18,003 bases of DNA, taken from positions 1-18,003 of the forward strand of contig DASWRI010000068.1 in assembly GCA_036403235.1 (NCBI GenBank), given 5' to 3'. Made by a program: the position numbers and the translations under genes. The notes under the pieces were generated by a model that was given only the letters and a program-made list of their open reading frames with translations, was not told the DNA's origin and ran no database searches. This DNA comes from JBGTFE01 sp036403235 (lineage in GTDB: Bacteria > Acidobacteriota > Blastocatellia > Pyrinomonadales > Pyrinomonadaceae). Numbering within the stretch: position 1 is the stretch's first letter; the number at the start of each line of letters is the position of its first letter. Positions 1 to 6,805 of this stretch are shown in pieces.

Positions 1-156
1 GCCATAAACATCGGCGTGATTAAAAGTGTTACGAACATCCGCGAAATTATTCCAATCTGACAATCTGACAATCTGAATCCATTCGCGCATCGCCTGTTCG
101 GCTTGTTTATTGTTTATCCAGAACTGTCTTAATTTCTTTTCACTGATAATCCTCAT
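1..156 (-). CDS. higB: HigB-family mRNA interferase toxin, 5' part only
   Basis: The first 52 codons of a gene that runs off the left edge of the window. The peptide starts MRIISEKKLRQFW, then has EQAMREWIQIVRLSDW, NNFADVRNTF and NHADVYG. This is the N-terminal pattern of the HigB type II toxins (RelE-like fold), which cut mRNA on the ribosome; the usual pattern is an RxIS..xLxxFW start, then ADW and a FxxAD motif. The full family protein is about 95-105 residues, so roughly half is visible. In higBA loci the toxin gene comes first and the HigA antitoxin follows, so the antitoxin should lie just outside the window. The ATG at 156-154 sits six bases after a TATAAT box, so the transcript may be leaderless. 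The tandem CAATCTGA x3 at 53-76 lies inside the coding region and does not disturb the alignment. Confidence 0.75.
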   Translation of the reverse strand, partial: MRIISEKKLRQFWINNKQAEQAMREWIQIVRLSDWNNFADVRNTFNHADVYG

Positions 157-161
157 TAATT

Positions 162-190
162 AATTATAGCAAATTGCTATAAAAGTGCAA
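162..190 (-). promoter_or_regulatory. Probable higB promoter
   Basis: On the minus strand a perfect -10 box TATAAT (167-162) lies 17 bp from TTGCAC (190-185), a partial -35 match. The ATG begins only six bases after the -10 box, so initiation would be at or next to the start codon. No ribosome binding site is present, which fits a leaderless message. Prediction from sequence only. Confidence 0.5.
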
Positions 191-213
191 TTAAAAAATA
201 GTGCTTTGCTATA
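165..213. promoter_or_regulatory. Palindromic operator pair at the higB promoter
   Basis: TATAGCAAATTGCTATA at 165-181 is a perfect 8+8 bp inverted repeat around a single base and overlaps the -10 box. A second copy at 197-213 keeps the right half TTGCTATA intact and part of the left half. The two centres (173 and 205) are 32 bp apart, about three helical turns, so two dimers could bind the same face. HigA antitoxins autoregulate through such palindromes; assignment to HigA is an inference because higA is not in the window. Confidence 0.6.
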
Positions 214-356
214 AAGATTCAACTTATTAGAGAGTTCATGCTCGTTCATTTAGACGAGTGTAAAAACTTGTTTAAATAATCTTTCGATGTGCTATATTTA
301 AATTGTCAGGCACTCCCGCGCCGGATACAATTTACTATCTCCCAGGTATAAAAATC

Positions 357-388
357 GGCTTTGATGAGAATAAAAACTTGTCAAAGCC
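357..388 (+). terminator. Stem-loop with T-rich tail
   Basis: GGCTTTGA (357-364) and TCAAAGCC (381-388) form a perfect 8-bp stem with a 16-nt loop, followed by TTTTAATTTTCT. It could terminate transcription on the plus strand, or simply be a leftover hairpin of the neighbouring tRNA-like cluster. The rest of 214-408 shows no gene that I can support. Confidence 0.35.
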
Positions 389-408
389 TTTTAATTTTCT
401 CTTCCTTT

Positions 409-448
409 GCTCTACGAACTATAGAGCAGGTGATTACAAATCAACTGT
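409..448 (-). pseudogene. tRNA-Thr(TGT)-like segment
   Basis: Read on the minus strand, 445-429 is an anticodon arm with loop TTTGTAA: T33, anticodon TGT (438-436) and A37 as in tRNA-Thr(TGT). Four of five stem pairs form. The segment then goes straight into a hairpin, GCTCTA-TAGTTCG-TAGAGC (427-409), in the place of a T arm but without a canonical TTCRANY loop. There is no D arm and no acceptor stem, so it cannot be a normal tRNA gene. The Pro-like segment abuts it on the 5' side. Confidence 0.5.
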
Positions 449-508
449 GCGACCTCTTCCGCCCCAAGGAAGCGCGCTGTCCTCTGCATTGCGAACGCAC
501 GCATTGAG
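449..508 (-). pseudogene. tRNA-Pro(GGG)-like segment with upstream T-arm-like piece
   Basis: The minus strand at 472-456 gives a perfect anticodon arm CTTCC-TTGGGGC-GGAAG with T33 and anticodon GGG (465-463), followed by AGGTCG, as in tRNA-Pro. The T arm and acceptor are absent, and the sequence passes directly into the Thr-like segment. Just 5' of it (502-486) is GCGTGCGTTCGCAATGC, nearly the same as the T-arm-like end of the Val(GAC) unit at 1227-1244. That suggests a common source for the two clusters. Confidence 0.5.
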
Positions 509-594
509 TTTTAGCAAAAAGCCACAAACTCAATATTTACTTAACAACTTGTTTGATAATTGACGACCGGTAAGACTGAAAATTGCGCCGGATT

Positions 595-1095
595 TCAATA
601 GACGATTTCCATAACTTCAAATGTCCTAACTCCATTTGCAAGTTTTAATGTTGCTGTTTCACCAACTTCCTTGCCTATCAGTATTTTGGCAATTGGAGAA
701 ATAAATGAGATTTTCCCTTTAGAAACATCAGCTTCATCGACACCTACAATTTGATATTTTTGAAGTTTTGTTTCGTTGTCTATCTTTAATGTTACCGTTG
801 CGCCAAACCATACTTCGTCCGGTGATTGTTTGTCTAAATCTATTATTTTCGCAGTAAGAATTCTTTCATTCAACAACTGCAATTTTGCGTTTAGATGATT
901 CGATAGAATTCGTCTTTCATTTTCATTTGCCGTGTCCAGATTGGCTATCTCGTCGAGGAGCATCCGTTTTTCGTCCAAAAGCTCATCCATACCAACTTGA
1001 GTAACGTAGTTGGTCATGCCCTCTGGTAAGTAAGCTCTCGGCGTTAATACAGGAATTTCTTCCTGATCACCTTCTTTAACAAAACCTCTACTCAT
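595..1095 (-). CDS. GreA/GreB-family transcription elongation factor-like protein
   Basis: A 166-residue protein resembling GreB-type factors, which bind the RNA polymerase secondary channel and stimulate cleavage of the backtracked transcript. The start MSRGFVKEGDQEEIP and the TNYVTQVGMDEL stretch (about residues 28-39) are typical of the GreB-like subfamily. The middle should form the coiled coil (helices around 37-90). The C-terminal half (ISPIAKILIGKEVGE, about residues 131-145, ending FEVMEIVY) matches the FKBP-like Gre domain. Length is normal. The start is supported by an AGGA eight to nine bases upstream. It lies between two clusters of tRNA-like segments and near a recombinase gene, so it may travel with a mobile element. 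Whether the acidic tip residues needed for cleavage are kept cannot be judged with certainty from sequence alone. Confidence 0.85.
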   Translation of the reverse strand: MSRGFVKEGDQEEIPVLTPRAYLPEGMTNYVTQVGMDELLDEKRMLLDEIANLDTANENERRILSNHLNAKLQLLNERILTAKIIDLDKQSPDEVWFGATVTLKIDNETKLQKYQIVGVDEADVSKGKISFISPIAKILIGKEVGETATLKLANGVRTFEVMEIVY

Positions 1096-1226
1096 GATTT
1101 ACTATCCTGCGAGCCAGCCCGCGACAATTAAAGTCGTAATTTCTAATAACATTACCACATTCATCTGTCGAATTTTACTCCAGAAGTTGCGATTTGATCT
1201 CTCCGGGATATTGTGTATTTTCAGAT

Positions 1227-1284
1227 GTATTGCGAACGCAACGCTTTGACCCCTACTGTGTCAAGGTAGTGCTCTATCACTGGC
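1227..1284 (-). pseudogene. tRNA-Val(GAC)-like segment
   Basis: The minus strand reads GCCAGTGATAGAGCA (shortened D arm), then an anticodon arm at 1269-1253 with loop TTGACAC. It has T33, anticodon GAC (1262-1260) and A37, with four of five stem pairs, followed by GGGGTC as in tRNA-Val. The T arm is replaced by the palindromic hairpin TTGCG-TT-CGCAA (1241-1230). A 6-bp inverted repeat (1200-1205 with 1284-1289) brackets the unit and might mimic an acceptor stem, but this could be chance. Confidence 0.5.
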
Positions 1285-1343
1285 GGAGAATTTGCGAATC
1301 GAATCTGCGGCTTTCACTTAGGAGGCGAACGCCCTATCCAGAG
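1285..1343 (-). pseudogene. tRNA-Arg(CCT)-like segment
   Basis: The minus strand has CTCTGGATAGGGCG as a D-arm remnant, then the anticodon arm TTCGC-CTCCTAA-GTGAA (1329-1313). T33, anticodon CCT (1322-1320) and A37 are present and all five pairs form (one G-T). AGCCGCAGATTCGATTC follows, close to the variable region and T loop of tRNA-Arg(CCT), but the T stem does not pair. No acceptor stem is visible. It is fused directly to the Arg(TCG)-like unit. Confidence 0.5.
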
Positions 1344-1387
1344 CCTCTGACACTCGGTTCCGAAGACCGATGCTCTATCCACTGGCC
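1344..1387 (-). pseudogene. tRNA-Arg(TCG)-like segment
   Basis: GGCCAGTGGATAGAGCA is a shortened D arm. TCGGT-CTTCGGA-ACCGA (1370-1354) is a perfect anticodon arm with T33 and anticodon TCG (1363-1361). The unit stops after GTGTCAGAGG, the start of the variable/T region, where the next unit begins. Acceptor and T arm are missing. Confidence 0.5.
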
Positions 1388-1459
1388 GAACGTGCTAATG
1401 CCCCGGTAGGATTCGAACTCCAGACCTATCGCGTGTGAAGCGAGTGCTCTAATGCTGAC
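1388..1459 (-). pseudogene. tRNA-Val(CAC)-like segment
   Basis: GTCAGCATTAGAGCA (shortened D arm) leads to the anticodon arm at 1444-1428 with loop TTCACAC: T33, anticodon CAC (1437-1435), A37, four of five pairs. Then AGGTCTGGAG and a canonical T loop TTCGAAT, but the T stem is badly mispaired. The following CCTACCGGGGC looks like a 3' end taken from a different tRNA, so this unit may be a chimera. Confidence 0.5.
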
Positions 1460-1538
1460 GGAAAGGGTGGGCTTCGAACCATCGAGACGCATATTTTCAG
1501 TCCGCTGTAAAACATCGGCGATTTCCCTTGCCATTTCC
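1460..1538 (-). pseudogene. tRNA-Phe(GAA)-like gene, degenerate but with acceptor stem
   Basis: This is the most complete unit. GGAAATG (1538-1532) pairs with CCTTTCC (1466-1460) in six of seven positions, like an acceptor stem. The anticodon arm GCGGA-CTGAAAA-TATGC has T33, GAA (1498-1496) and A37, with one mismatch and one wobble. GATGGTTCGAAGCCC gives a T loop TTCGAAG with a weakened stem. The D region is about seven bases too long and shows no normal D stem. No CCA is encoded. It abuts the recombinase gene, so it may relate to an attachment site, but no repeat of it was found in the window. Confidence 0.5.
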
Positions 1539-1620
1539 AAAACTTTCGTTTACTTTAGTAGCCCGAAAATTTGGCTTCTCACCAACTGATTTAGGCCGAA
1601 TAGCAGGACAGAAGCGACAA

Positions 1621-2817
1621 GTGAAAATCAAGAAGTTTTACAACAAAAAAGAGGGCAAAGAGCAATACCGCGCCCGCTTCCAGCTCAGCGGCAAGGAATT
1701 TCGCCCCGTCGCCGACGCGCGCAAAAAGCTTCTTGATATGATTGACGAAATCAGAGCACAGGAGCATCGCACGAAATACGAGCTTCCGATTACTAAACAT
1801 TTTCGAACCGTTCAGGAATTATTCGACGAGCATCTCAGACGGCTCCGGCTCCAAGGCGACCGGAAGAAAATCTCAATCTTTAAGCGAGTATCGGAAAAGC
1901 TTCTTAAATTAGCGCCGCCGGACATCAAAATCAATCAAATTAAAAAGGGTCATTTCCAGAAATATATCGACACCCGTCTTACCGAAAAAAATCCGCAGTC
2001 GGAAGAGTTTATTCTGCCCGATACGGTCAACAAGGAGCTTTCCGCAGTCTCAGTCGCATTAAAAAACGCGCAGCTTTATTTTTCAGAACTCGAAGACGAG
2101 CAAATCGTCCGGATGCCAAAGGCCAAAACGACGAAACGTCGCCGCGAGCGAATGGTCGAGAAAACAGGCGAGCTCGCCGTCTTGCTCACATATCTCCGCC
2201 GCCCGCTTCCGAATCCGAAAATCTTCGCCCACCGGCGCGATCTGGCCGACGACCTCGAAATGCGCTACGAAACCGGATTAAGGCGCAAGGAAATCACCAG
2301 ACTTAAAAAGACGCAGTATTACCGCGACGAAGCCGCGCTGCGCGACGTGAAGCGATGGAAGACCGGAACGATTACAAAATTTTTCCCTTTGACCGAGCGC
2401 GCCGTCGCAATTATCGAATCGCGGCTCGATTCAAATTCAGAATATATTTTCTCGAAAAACGGCAATCCGACCGAAAGCTATTACCGGACGTTGAAAACAG
2501 TTTGCGGGCATCTCAAATTGAATTACGGCACGCACAAAGAAGGCGGATGGGTGCCGCACGATCTGCGGCATAATTTCGCGACCGAGATCGTCCGCGTGAC
2601 TGACATCGAGACGGCTAAGAGCCTGACCGGCCACACCGGTATGCATATTCTGACGTATCTGCACACGGACGAAAAACGCCAGCGTGAAGCGATGAACAAG
2701 CGCGAAGGGAAGGAACTAAAAGCGGTTTTGACCGAACTTTACAACCAAACGAGAAATGGTAACATCGAAATTTCCGCCTTTATTGAAAAGACGATAAATT
2801 TGATAAGAAACGGATGA
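1621..2817 (+). CDS. Tyrosine recombinase (phage-type integrase)
   Basis: A site-specific recombinase of about 398 residues that cuts and rejoins DNA through a tyrosine, as in integrases of phages and integrative elements. Numbered from the GTG at 1621, the catalytic set is visible: Arg221 in TGLRRKEI, Lys247 in KRWKTG, His313/Arg316 in HDLRHNF, His338 in LTGHTG and the nucleophile Tyr346 in ILTYLH. The N-terminal part (KKFYNKKEGKEQYRARF) looks like an arm-type DNA-binding domain, followed by a SAM-like core-binding domain. The frame stays open to a TTG at 1528. That extension would overlap the Phe-like tRNA segment and has no good ribosome site, while GTG at 1621 has AGGA about 12 bases upstream, so I chose 1621 with moderate certainty. 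No excisionase or relaxase is visible. Confidence 0.85.
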   Translation: MKIKKFYNKKEGKEQYRARFQLSGKEFRPVADARKKLLDMIDEIRAQEHRTKYELPITKHFRTVQELFDEHLRRLRLQGDRKKISIFKRVSEKLLKLAPPDIKINQIKKGHFQKYIDTRLTEKNPQSEEFILPDTVNKELSAVSVALKNAQLYFSELEDEQIVRMPKAKTTKRRRERMVEKTGELAVLLTYLRRPLPNPKIFAHRRDLADDLEMRYETGLRRKEITRLKKTQYYRDEAALRDVKRWKTGTITKFFPLTERAVAIIESRLDSNSEYIFSKNGNPTESYYRTLKTVCGHLKLNYGTHKEGGWVPHDLRHNFATEIVRVTDIETAKSLTGHTGMHILTYLHTDEKRQREAMNKREGKELKAVLTELYNQTRNGNIEISAFIEKTINLIRNG

Positions 2818-2933
2818 GAGTCGTCATTATGCCGAATCACGATTTTATTAGTTACTGTAAACCTTCTGTTTTGTGTAGTTTATAAATGGTGTCCGATTCC
2901 TGTCGTCTCCGCCATATTTTTCAAATAGTCGGT

Positions 2934-3036
2934 GGTCAGTGGTCAGTGGTCAGCAGATTTCTTCTGAACTATTGAATTCTGAACTCCGGCTATAATTATT
3001 TTTAGCAATATTTATCGAAACTACTGACTACTGACC
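2934..3036. repeat. GGTCAGT tandem/inverted repeat
   Basis: GGTCAGTGGTCAGTGG (2934-2949) is complementary to CTACTGACTACTGACC (3021-3036) over 16 positions if two G-U pairs are allowed. The spacer is AT-rich. It ends seven bases before the paiB-like gene start. It may be a terminator for the recombinase gene or a mobile repeat. Elsewhere in 2818-3042 I see nothing. Confidence 0.55.
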
Positions 3037-3042
3037 GCTGCA

Positions 3043-3570
3043 ATGTATATTCCGCATTTTTTTGCCGAAACCGGTGAAAAAGCTTTGCTCGCCTTTATGC
3101 GCGAGTTTAATTTTGCGACGGTCGTCACCGCAGAAAATGATTTGCCGGAAGCGACGCATCTTCCATTTATCGTCGAAAAACGCGGCTAAAAGCTCGTTCT
3201 CGCGGCGCATCCGGCAAAAGCGAATTTGCAGTGGAAACATTTTGCGGAAAAGCCGGTTCTGGTGATTTTCCAGGAGCCGCACGCATACGTTTTGCCGCTT
3301 TTATATGCGGAAAAGCTCAACGTTCCGACGTGGAACTACGTCGCGATTCACGCTTGCGGGCGAGCAAAAATTTTTGAAACGCCCGAGGAAAACCTAGCGC
3401 TTCTCGAAAAATTGATTGCCGAGTTTGATCCGAATTATTTCGAGACGAACTGGCGCGAAATTCCCGACGAATATAAATTGAGCCGCGCCCGCGCGATTGT
3501 CGCTTTTGAAATCGAAGTCACCGATTTGCAGGGAAAGAAAAAACTCAATCAAAATAAAGACGCAGAAGAC
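3043..3570 (+). pseudogene. paiB: PaiB-like FMN-binding protein gene, broken by a TAA
   Basis: Read from ATG 3043 in one frame, the product starts MYIPHFFAETGEKALLAFM and continues through EATHLPFIVEKRG, a TAA at 3187-3189, then KLVLAAHPAKANLQWKHF. QEPHAYVLPLLY, VPTWNYVAIHACGRAKI, AIVAFEIEVTDLQGKKKLNQNK follow. These are the signature stretches of the PaiB/FMN_bind_2 family (split-barrel flavin-binding proteins, named after a Bacillus sporulation and protease regulator). The sequence on both sides of the stop aligns without a gap, so a sense codon such as AAA, GAA or CAA became TAA. After KLNQNKDAED the family similarity ends abruptly and unrelated FG-GAP-like sequence follows, so the 3' end is also lost. 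A fragment could still start at ATG 3226, but an active protein is unlikely. Confidence 0.8.
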
Positions 3571-3983
3571 GGCCGGCGGCTGACGGCGGCGGAAACCATA
3601 ATTTCGGGTGCAGCGTGACAATTGCGCCGACGACCGGCAGCGCAATTGTCGTCGGTGCGTGGGCGCGGAAACAGCACTCAAGGCTCGGCATACGTTTTCC
3701 GACGCGTGAATTCCGTCTGGACGCAGCAGCAAAAATTAACCGCTTCGGACGCCGCGAGATTCGACAATTTCGGAGTAGCGGTCGGAGTCTCCGGCGATAC
3801 GGTTCTCGTTGGCGCATATGAAAAAACTATCAACGGACAAGGCGAACAAGGCGCGGCTTACGCCTTCAATCTCGGCGGCGCAAGCCCATTCGATGCTTCG
3901 GTCAAAGCGGCGACCGTCCGATTCCGAATGCTTTTATCAACCAAGTTTTAGTTGAATTTTATGACGGTTTCTTTTGTCTTTAA
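3571..3983 (+). pseudogene. Remnant of an FG-GAP/VCBS repeat surface protein
   Basis: Pieces of beta-propeller repeat protein appear in alternating frames: TTGSAIVVGAWA (about 3630-3670), then after a shift NSTQGSAYVFRR, WTQQQKLTASDAARFDNFG and SGDTVLVGAYEKT (about 3680-3825). Near 3895 another shift gives FGQSGDRPIPNAFINQ, a C-terminal tail much like GDVPVPSAF at the end of the intact VCBS protein encoded at 5311-6723. The frame changes and the fusion to the broken paiB show a decayed mosaic made by deletions. The last stop is TAA 3981-3983, seven bases before the end of the converging gene. Confidence 0.65.
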
Positions 3984-3989
3984 TGATTA

Positions 3990-5243
3990 TTAAAATCTCC
4001 GGGACAAATTAAAGCCGAGTATTAATCTTCTGGGTTTTAAAACCAGATTGCTTGAATTGTAACGGCTTGTGGTCGTCGTCTGCGTATTTGAAAAAGTCAG
4101 GCTAAATGCGTGTTTGCCGATATTTTTTTGAATCCCGAAGCCCATCGAGGGTTCAGACAGATTCTGGAAACCGGTGACGTTGAAATTATTGTCAAAAATC
4201 GGCTGAACGCGACCGAGCTTGAAACCGACGCGCGGCGTGAAATCAAATAAAGCCACGAGGTCGGGCATAATCAAAACGCTCGCGCCGAAGCCGAACGAGC
4301 CGGTGTTGGTCGGCAAGCGAAAAGCGTTGGCAGCCGCGGTGGCGGGCGGGAAGAAATCGCCGGCGCGCGGATTAAAACGTCCCTGCCCGTTTGAATTGAT
4401 GGAAAGCGCGGGCGAAAAGAATAGATAAATTCGTTTATTGACTCTGGCCGACAGCATCGTCTGCAAATTGTATGTGTATTCCTCGGTAAAGTTTCCGTTG
4501 CCTTCGATGCTGGCGTAAGTGGTCAGACCAATCGGCGAATCTTTGTCCTGCGCGAGCCAGTTATAGCCGAAGCCGATTTCGATTGTTCGGCACAAACCTC
4601 TCTCGCAAAGCGGCGAGCGGGCGGCGGTGACATAAAATTTGTCGGTAATTCCGTATGTCACGCCAAACGAGGAAACCGAAAAACTGTCAAAGCCGAACAA
4701 ATTTCTGGCGCTGTCTTCAATCGGGTGAATCGGCTGCGAGAAACGATGCGAAAACCATAGATTCCAGGTTCCGCGCGGAACTTTTTTCGGCGTCGGAATA
4801 TTTATCAAACGAGAATCATACGGCTCTTCGCCTTCGTCAAAATCAAATACGCTTTCTTCCTTTTTTGTCGTCGAGATTTCGGTTTCGGTCACTTCCTTCG
4901 GCTGCAAAGTTTCGGCAGTTTTTTCCTGAGAAGCGACTGCGGCGAGCGGCTCGACGGTCTTTTTAGTCGTATCGACGCGAACTCTTTCGCCGTTTGACTC
5001 GATTATCAAAATGCCCGGCGCGGTTTCGTCGAAAACTACCTTGATACCGCTCTGAGCTTGCGCGGGCTGGTTTGATTTTTCCGTCTCGACTTTAGTTTCT
5101 TTCCTGGATTCCTTCGAATCCGGCGTCGGAGTCGGACTTTGACACCAAATATTTTCACAGCTTCCGACAAGCGCTAAGGCCGCGAAAAAAACAACCACAA
5201 TGTTTCTGAAAATAACGTCAGTCGTGAAAACTCTTTTAGTCAT
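3990..5243 (-). CDS. Outer-membrane beta-barrel protein (DUF5777-like)
   Basis: A 417-residue exported protein of unknown function. Starting at ATG 5243-5241 gives MTKRVFTTDVIF followed by a hydrophobic segment, i.e. a signal peptide. The frame is open further upstream, but that would overlap the preceding gene and bury the signal peptide, so 5243 is preferred. Residues about 35-130 are a low-complexity Lys/Glu/Thr linker. From GTWNLWFSHRFSQPIHP onward there are alternating aromatic/polar strands (GVTYGITDKFYVTAARSP, IGFGYNWLAQD, RVNKRIYLFFSPALSI) and the chain ends LGFNLSRRF, a terminal Phe typical of outer-membrane barrels. The pattern resembles the DUF5777 barrel family, from memory. It is the last gene of a minus-strand set with two cytochromes c and a CxxCH protein, so a role in an exported redox process is possible but unproven. 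Confidence 0.7.
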   Translation of the reverse strand: MTKRVFTTDVIFRNIVVVFFAALALVGSCENIWCQSPTPTPDSKESRKETKVETEKSNQPAQAQSGIKVVFDETAPGILIIESNGERVRVDTTKKTVEPLAAVASQEKTAETLQPKEVTETEISTTKKEESVFDFDEGEEPYDSRLINIPTPKKVPRGTWNLWFSHRFSQPIHPIEDSARNLFGFDSFSVSSFGVTYGITDKFYVTAARSPLCERGLCRTIEIGFGYNWLAQDKDSPIGLTTYASIEGNGNFTEEYTYNLQTMLSARVNKRIYLFFSPALSINSNGQGRFNPRAGDFFPPATAAANAFRLPTNTGSFGFGASVLIMPDLVALFDFTPRVGFKLGRVQPIFDNNFNVTGFQNLSEPSMGFGIQKNIGKHAFSLTFSNTQTTTTSRYNSSNLVLKPRRLILGFNLSRRF

Positions 5244-5310
5244 AATTGATAAGTCTCTGATTTTTTTCGATGCGCCAATCTCTAAACCCGAACCGTTTGA
5301 ACTTTCATCG

Positions 5311-6723
5311 TTACCGCACAAAAGCACTGGGAACAGGGACATCGCCTGCGATGCCAAAGCCTTGAATTAAAGTTCCGGCGGTCGACCTCTGCACAAACCA
5401 GGTCGTATTCGACGGCCGAAACACGGCGGCGTCAATTTTGCCGTCGCCGTCGTAATCACCCGGCGCGGGCACGTCGCCGGTCGTGCCGAAAGGAAACGAA
5501 AAGAACGAAAAATCTTCGCTTCTAAGGACAAACCACTCGCCCGTCGAAGGTCGAAAGAAAGCGACGTCCGCTTTGCCGTCGCCGGTGTAATCGCCCTGCA
5601 CGGTTTTGTCCGTGCCCGTGCCGAATTGAAAAGCAATCAATCCGGCGGTCGAGCGCTGAAGCCACCACTCGCCGAGCGACGGCCGGAAAATTGCGATGTC
5701 CGATTTGCCGTCGTTATCGTAATCGGCAACCGCCGGAACGTCGCCGCTGACGCCGAATTGCTGAATCGTCGTGCCGCCTGACGAGAGCGGAATAAACCAG
5801 GTCGTCGTCGAAGGCCGAAAAACAGCCGCATCCGTTTTGCCGTCGCCGTCGTAATCGCCCGGCGCGGGAACATCGCCGGTCGTGCCGAACGGGAAAGAGA
5901 AAAAGCTGAAATTTTCCGAGCGTAAAACAAACCATTCGCCGGTCGAAGGACGCCAGAAAGCGATGTCGGTTTTGCCGTCGCCGGTGTAATCGCCGGGCGT
6001 TAGCGTGTCCGAGCCTGAACCAAATTGGAAAGCGGCGTTGCCGCCGTTCGACGATTTCAGATACCACCATTCGCCCGGGCCGGGACGAAAGATGGAAATA
6101 TCGGTTTTACCGTCGCCGTCGAAATCGAAAACAGTCGGGTCCGGTAAAATAACCGCAGGCGGCTGAGATGTCGCCGTCGTGGTGAAAATCAGGTCGCCGT
6201 CAGAAGTTCCGTCGTTGTTGGCTTGATTGCCGGCGGCGTAAAACGTGACCGGCCCGACGTTCGTCGCCGGGGCAGTCCAGTTAAACGTCCAGACCGCTCC
6301 GCCGGTTTGCCCGCCGAAGCTCCCCGTCAGCGTGTGTTCCATATAACTGCGCCCGTTGCCCGAGGTAATTTGAGTATTGCCGCTCGTGCTGGCAAGTGTG
6401 CCGGCCGCCGTCGTGCCGGCCAGAGGAGTCAGTTCGAATCCCCAGCGCCGGCGTGTCGTATCGCTTGTTATGTGCCGCACGACGATTTGATAAGTCTGGC
6501 CGGGATTGTAATTTGCAGGCGCGGTGATGGTAAATTGACCTGTCGTCGGCTCTTGCGTAAAGTGGCAGGCCGCACAAGTCGTCTCTCCCGGCGCGCCGCT
6601 GACCGCCGCCGGAGGCCCCGTGCTGAATGCGGAAGTCGTATAAACAAAATAATTATTTTTTGTAAAGCCGACAAACGCCAGCCCGATAAAAAACAGCAGG
6701 CACAAAATCTTAATCTTCTTCAT
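5311..6723 (-). CDS. Choice-of-anchor-V/Reeler-like protein with CxxCH and six FG-GAP/VCBS repeats
   Basis: A 470-residue exported protein. Residues 1-20 are a signal peptide (KILCLLFFIGLAFVGF). STGPPAAVSGAPGETTCAACH (about residues 34-54) carries a single c-type haem-binding motif CAACH (Cys50, Cys53, His54) and the start of a choice-of-anchor-V/Reeler-like beta-sandwich that continues to about 185 (PGQTYQIVVRH, RRWGFELTPLAG). From about 195 follow six calcium-loop FG-GAP/VCBS repeats of the form DxDGDGKTDxxxFRP. The third to last residues of the chain read SAFVR after GDVPVP. Repeats 1-3 and 4-6 are a duplicated block with a 399-bp period. Such repeats build a beta-propeller outside the cytoplasm. 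Downstream of two cytochrome c genes, an electron-transfer or cell-surface role is likely, but the substrate is unknown. Confidence 0.8.
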   Translation of the reverse strand: MKKIKILCLLFFIGLAFVGFTKNNYFVYTTSAFSTGPPAAVSGAPGETTCAACHFTQEPTTGQFTITAPANYNPGQTYQIVVRHITSDTTRRRWGFELTPLAGTTAAGTLASTSGNTQITSGNGRSYMEHTLTGSFGGQTGGAVWTFNWTAPATNVGPVTFYAAGNQANNDGTSDGDLIFTTTATSQPPAVILPDPTVFDFDGDGKTDISIFRPGPGEWWYLKSSNGGNAAFQFGSGSDTLTPGDYTGDGKTDIAFWRPSTGEWFVLRSENFSFFSFPFGTTGDVPAPGDYDGDGKTDAAVFRPSTTTWFIPLSSGGTTIQQFGVSGDVPAVADYDNDGKSDIAIFRPSLGEWWLQRSTAGLIAFQFGTGTDKTVQGDYTGDGKADVAFFRPSTGEWFVLRSEDFSFFSFPFGTTGDVPAPGDYDGDGKIDAAVFRPSNTTWFVQRSTAGTLIQGFGIAGDVPVPSAFVR

Positions 6724-6805
6724 ATTCGTTTTATTCTGAACTGCCCCGGAAAACAGTCTCTTCTGCCCTTATTCTAAAATCAAATGCTTTTCAAAACAGT
6801 TTTTT

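Noticed and set aside
53..76. Three tandem CAATCTGA units
   Set aside because: They lie within higB and keep the family's residue spacing, so they are probably chance, not an inserted repeat.
303..563. Open frame of 86 codons on the plus strand
   Set aside because: It starts with TTG without a ribosome site and runs antisense through the tRNA-like segments and a hairpin; the peptide has no recognisable domain.
1334..1540. Minus-strand frame of 68 codons
   Set aside because: It lies entirely within tRNA-like units, whose structure explains the sequence better.
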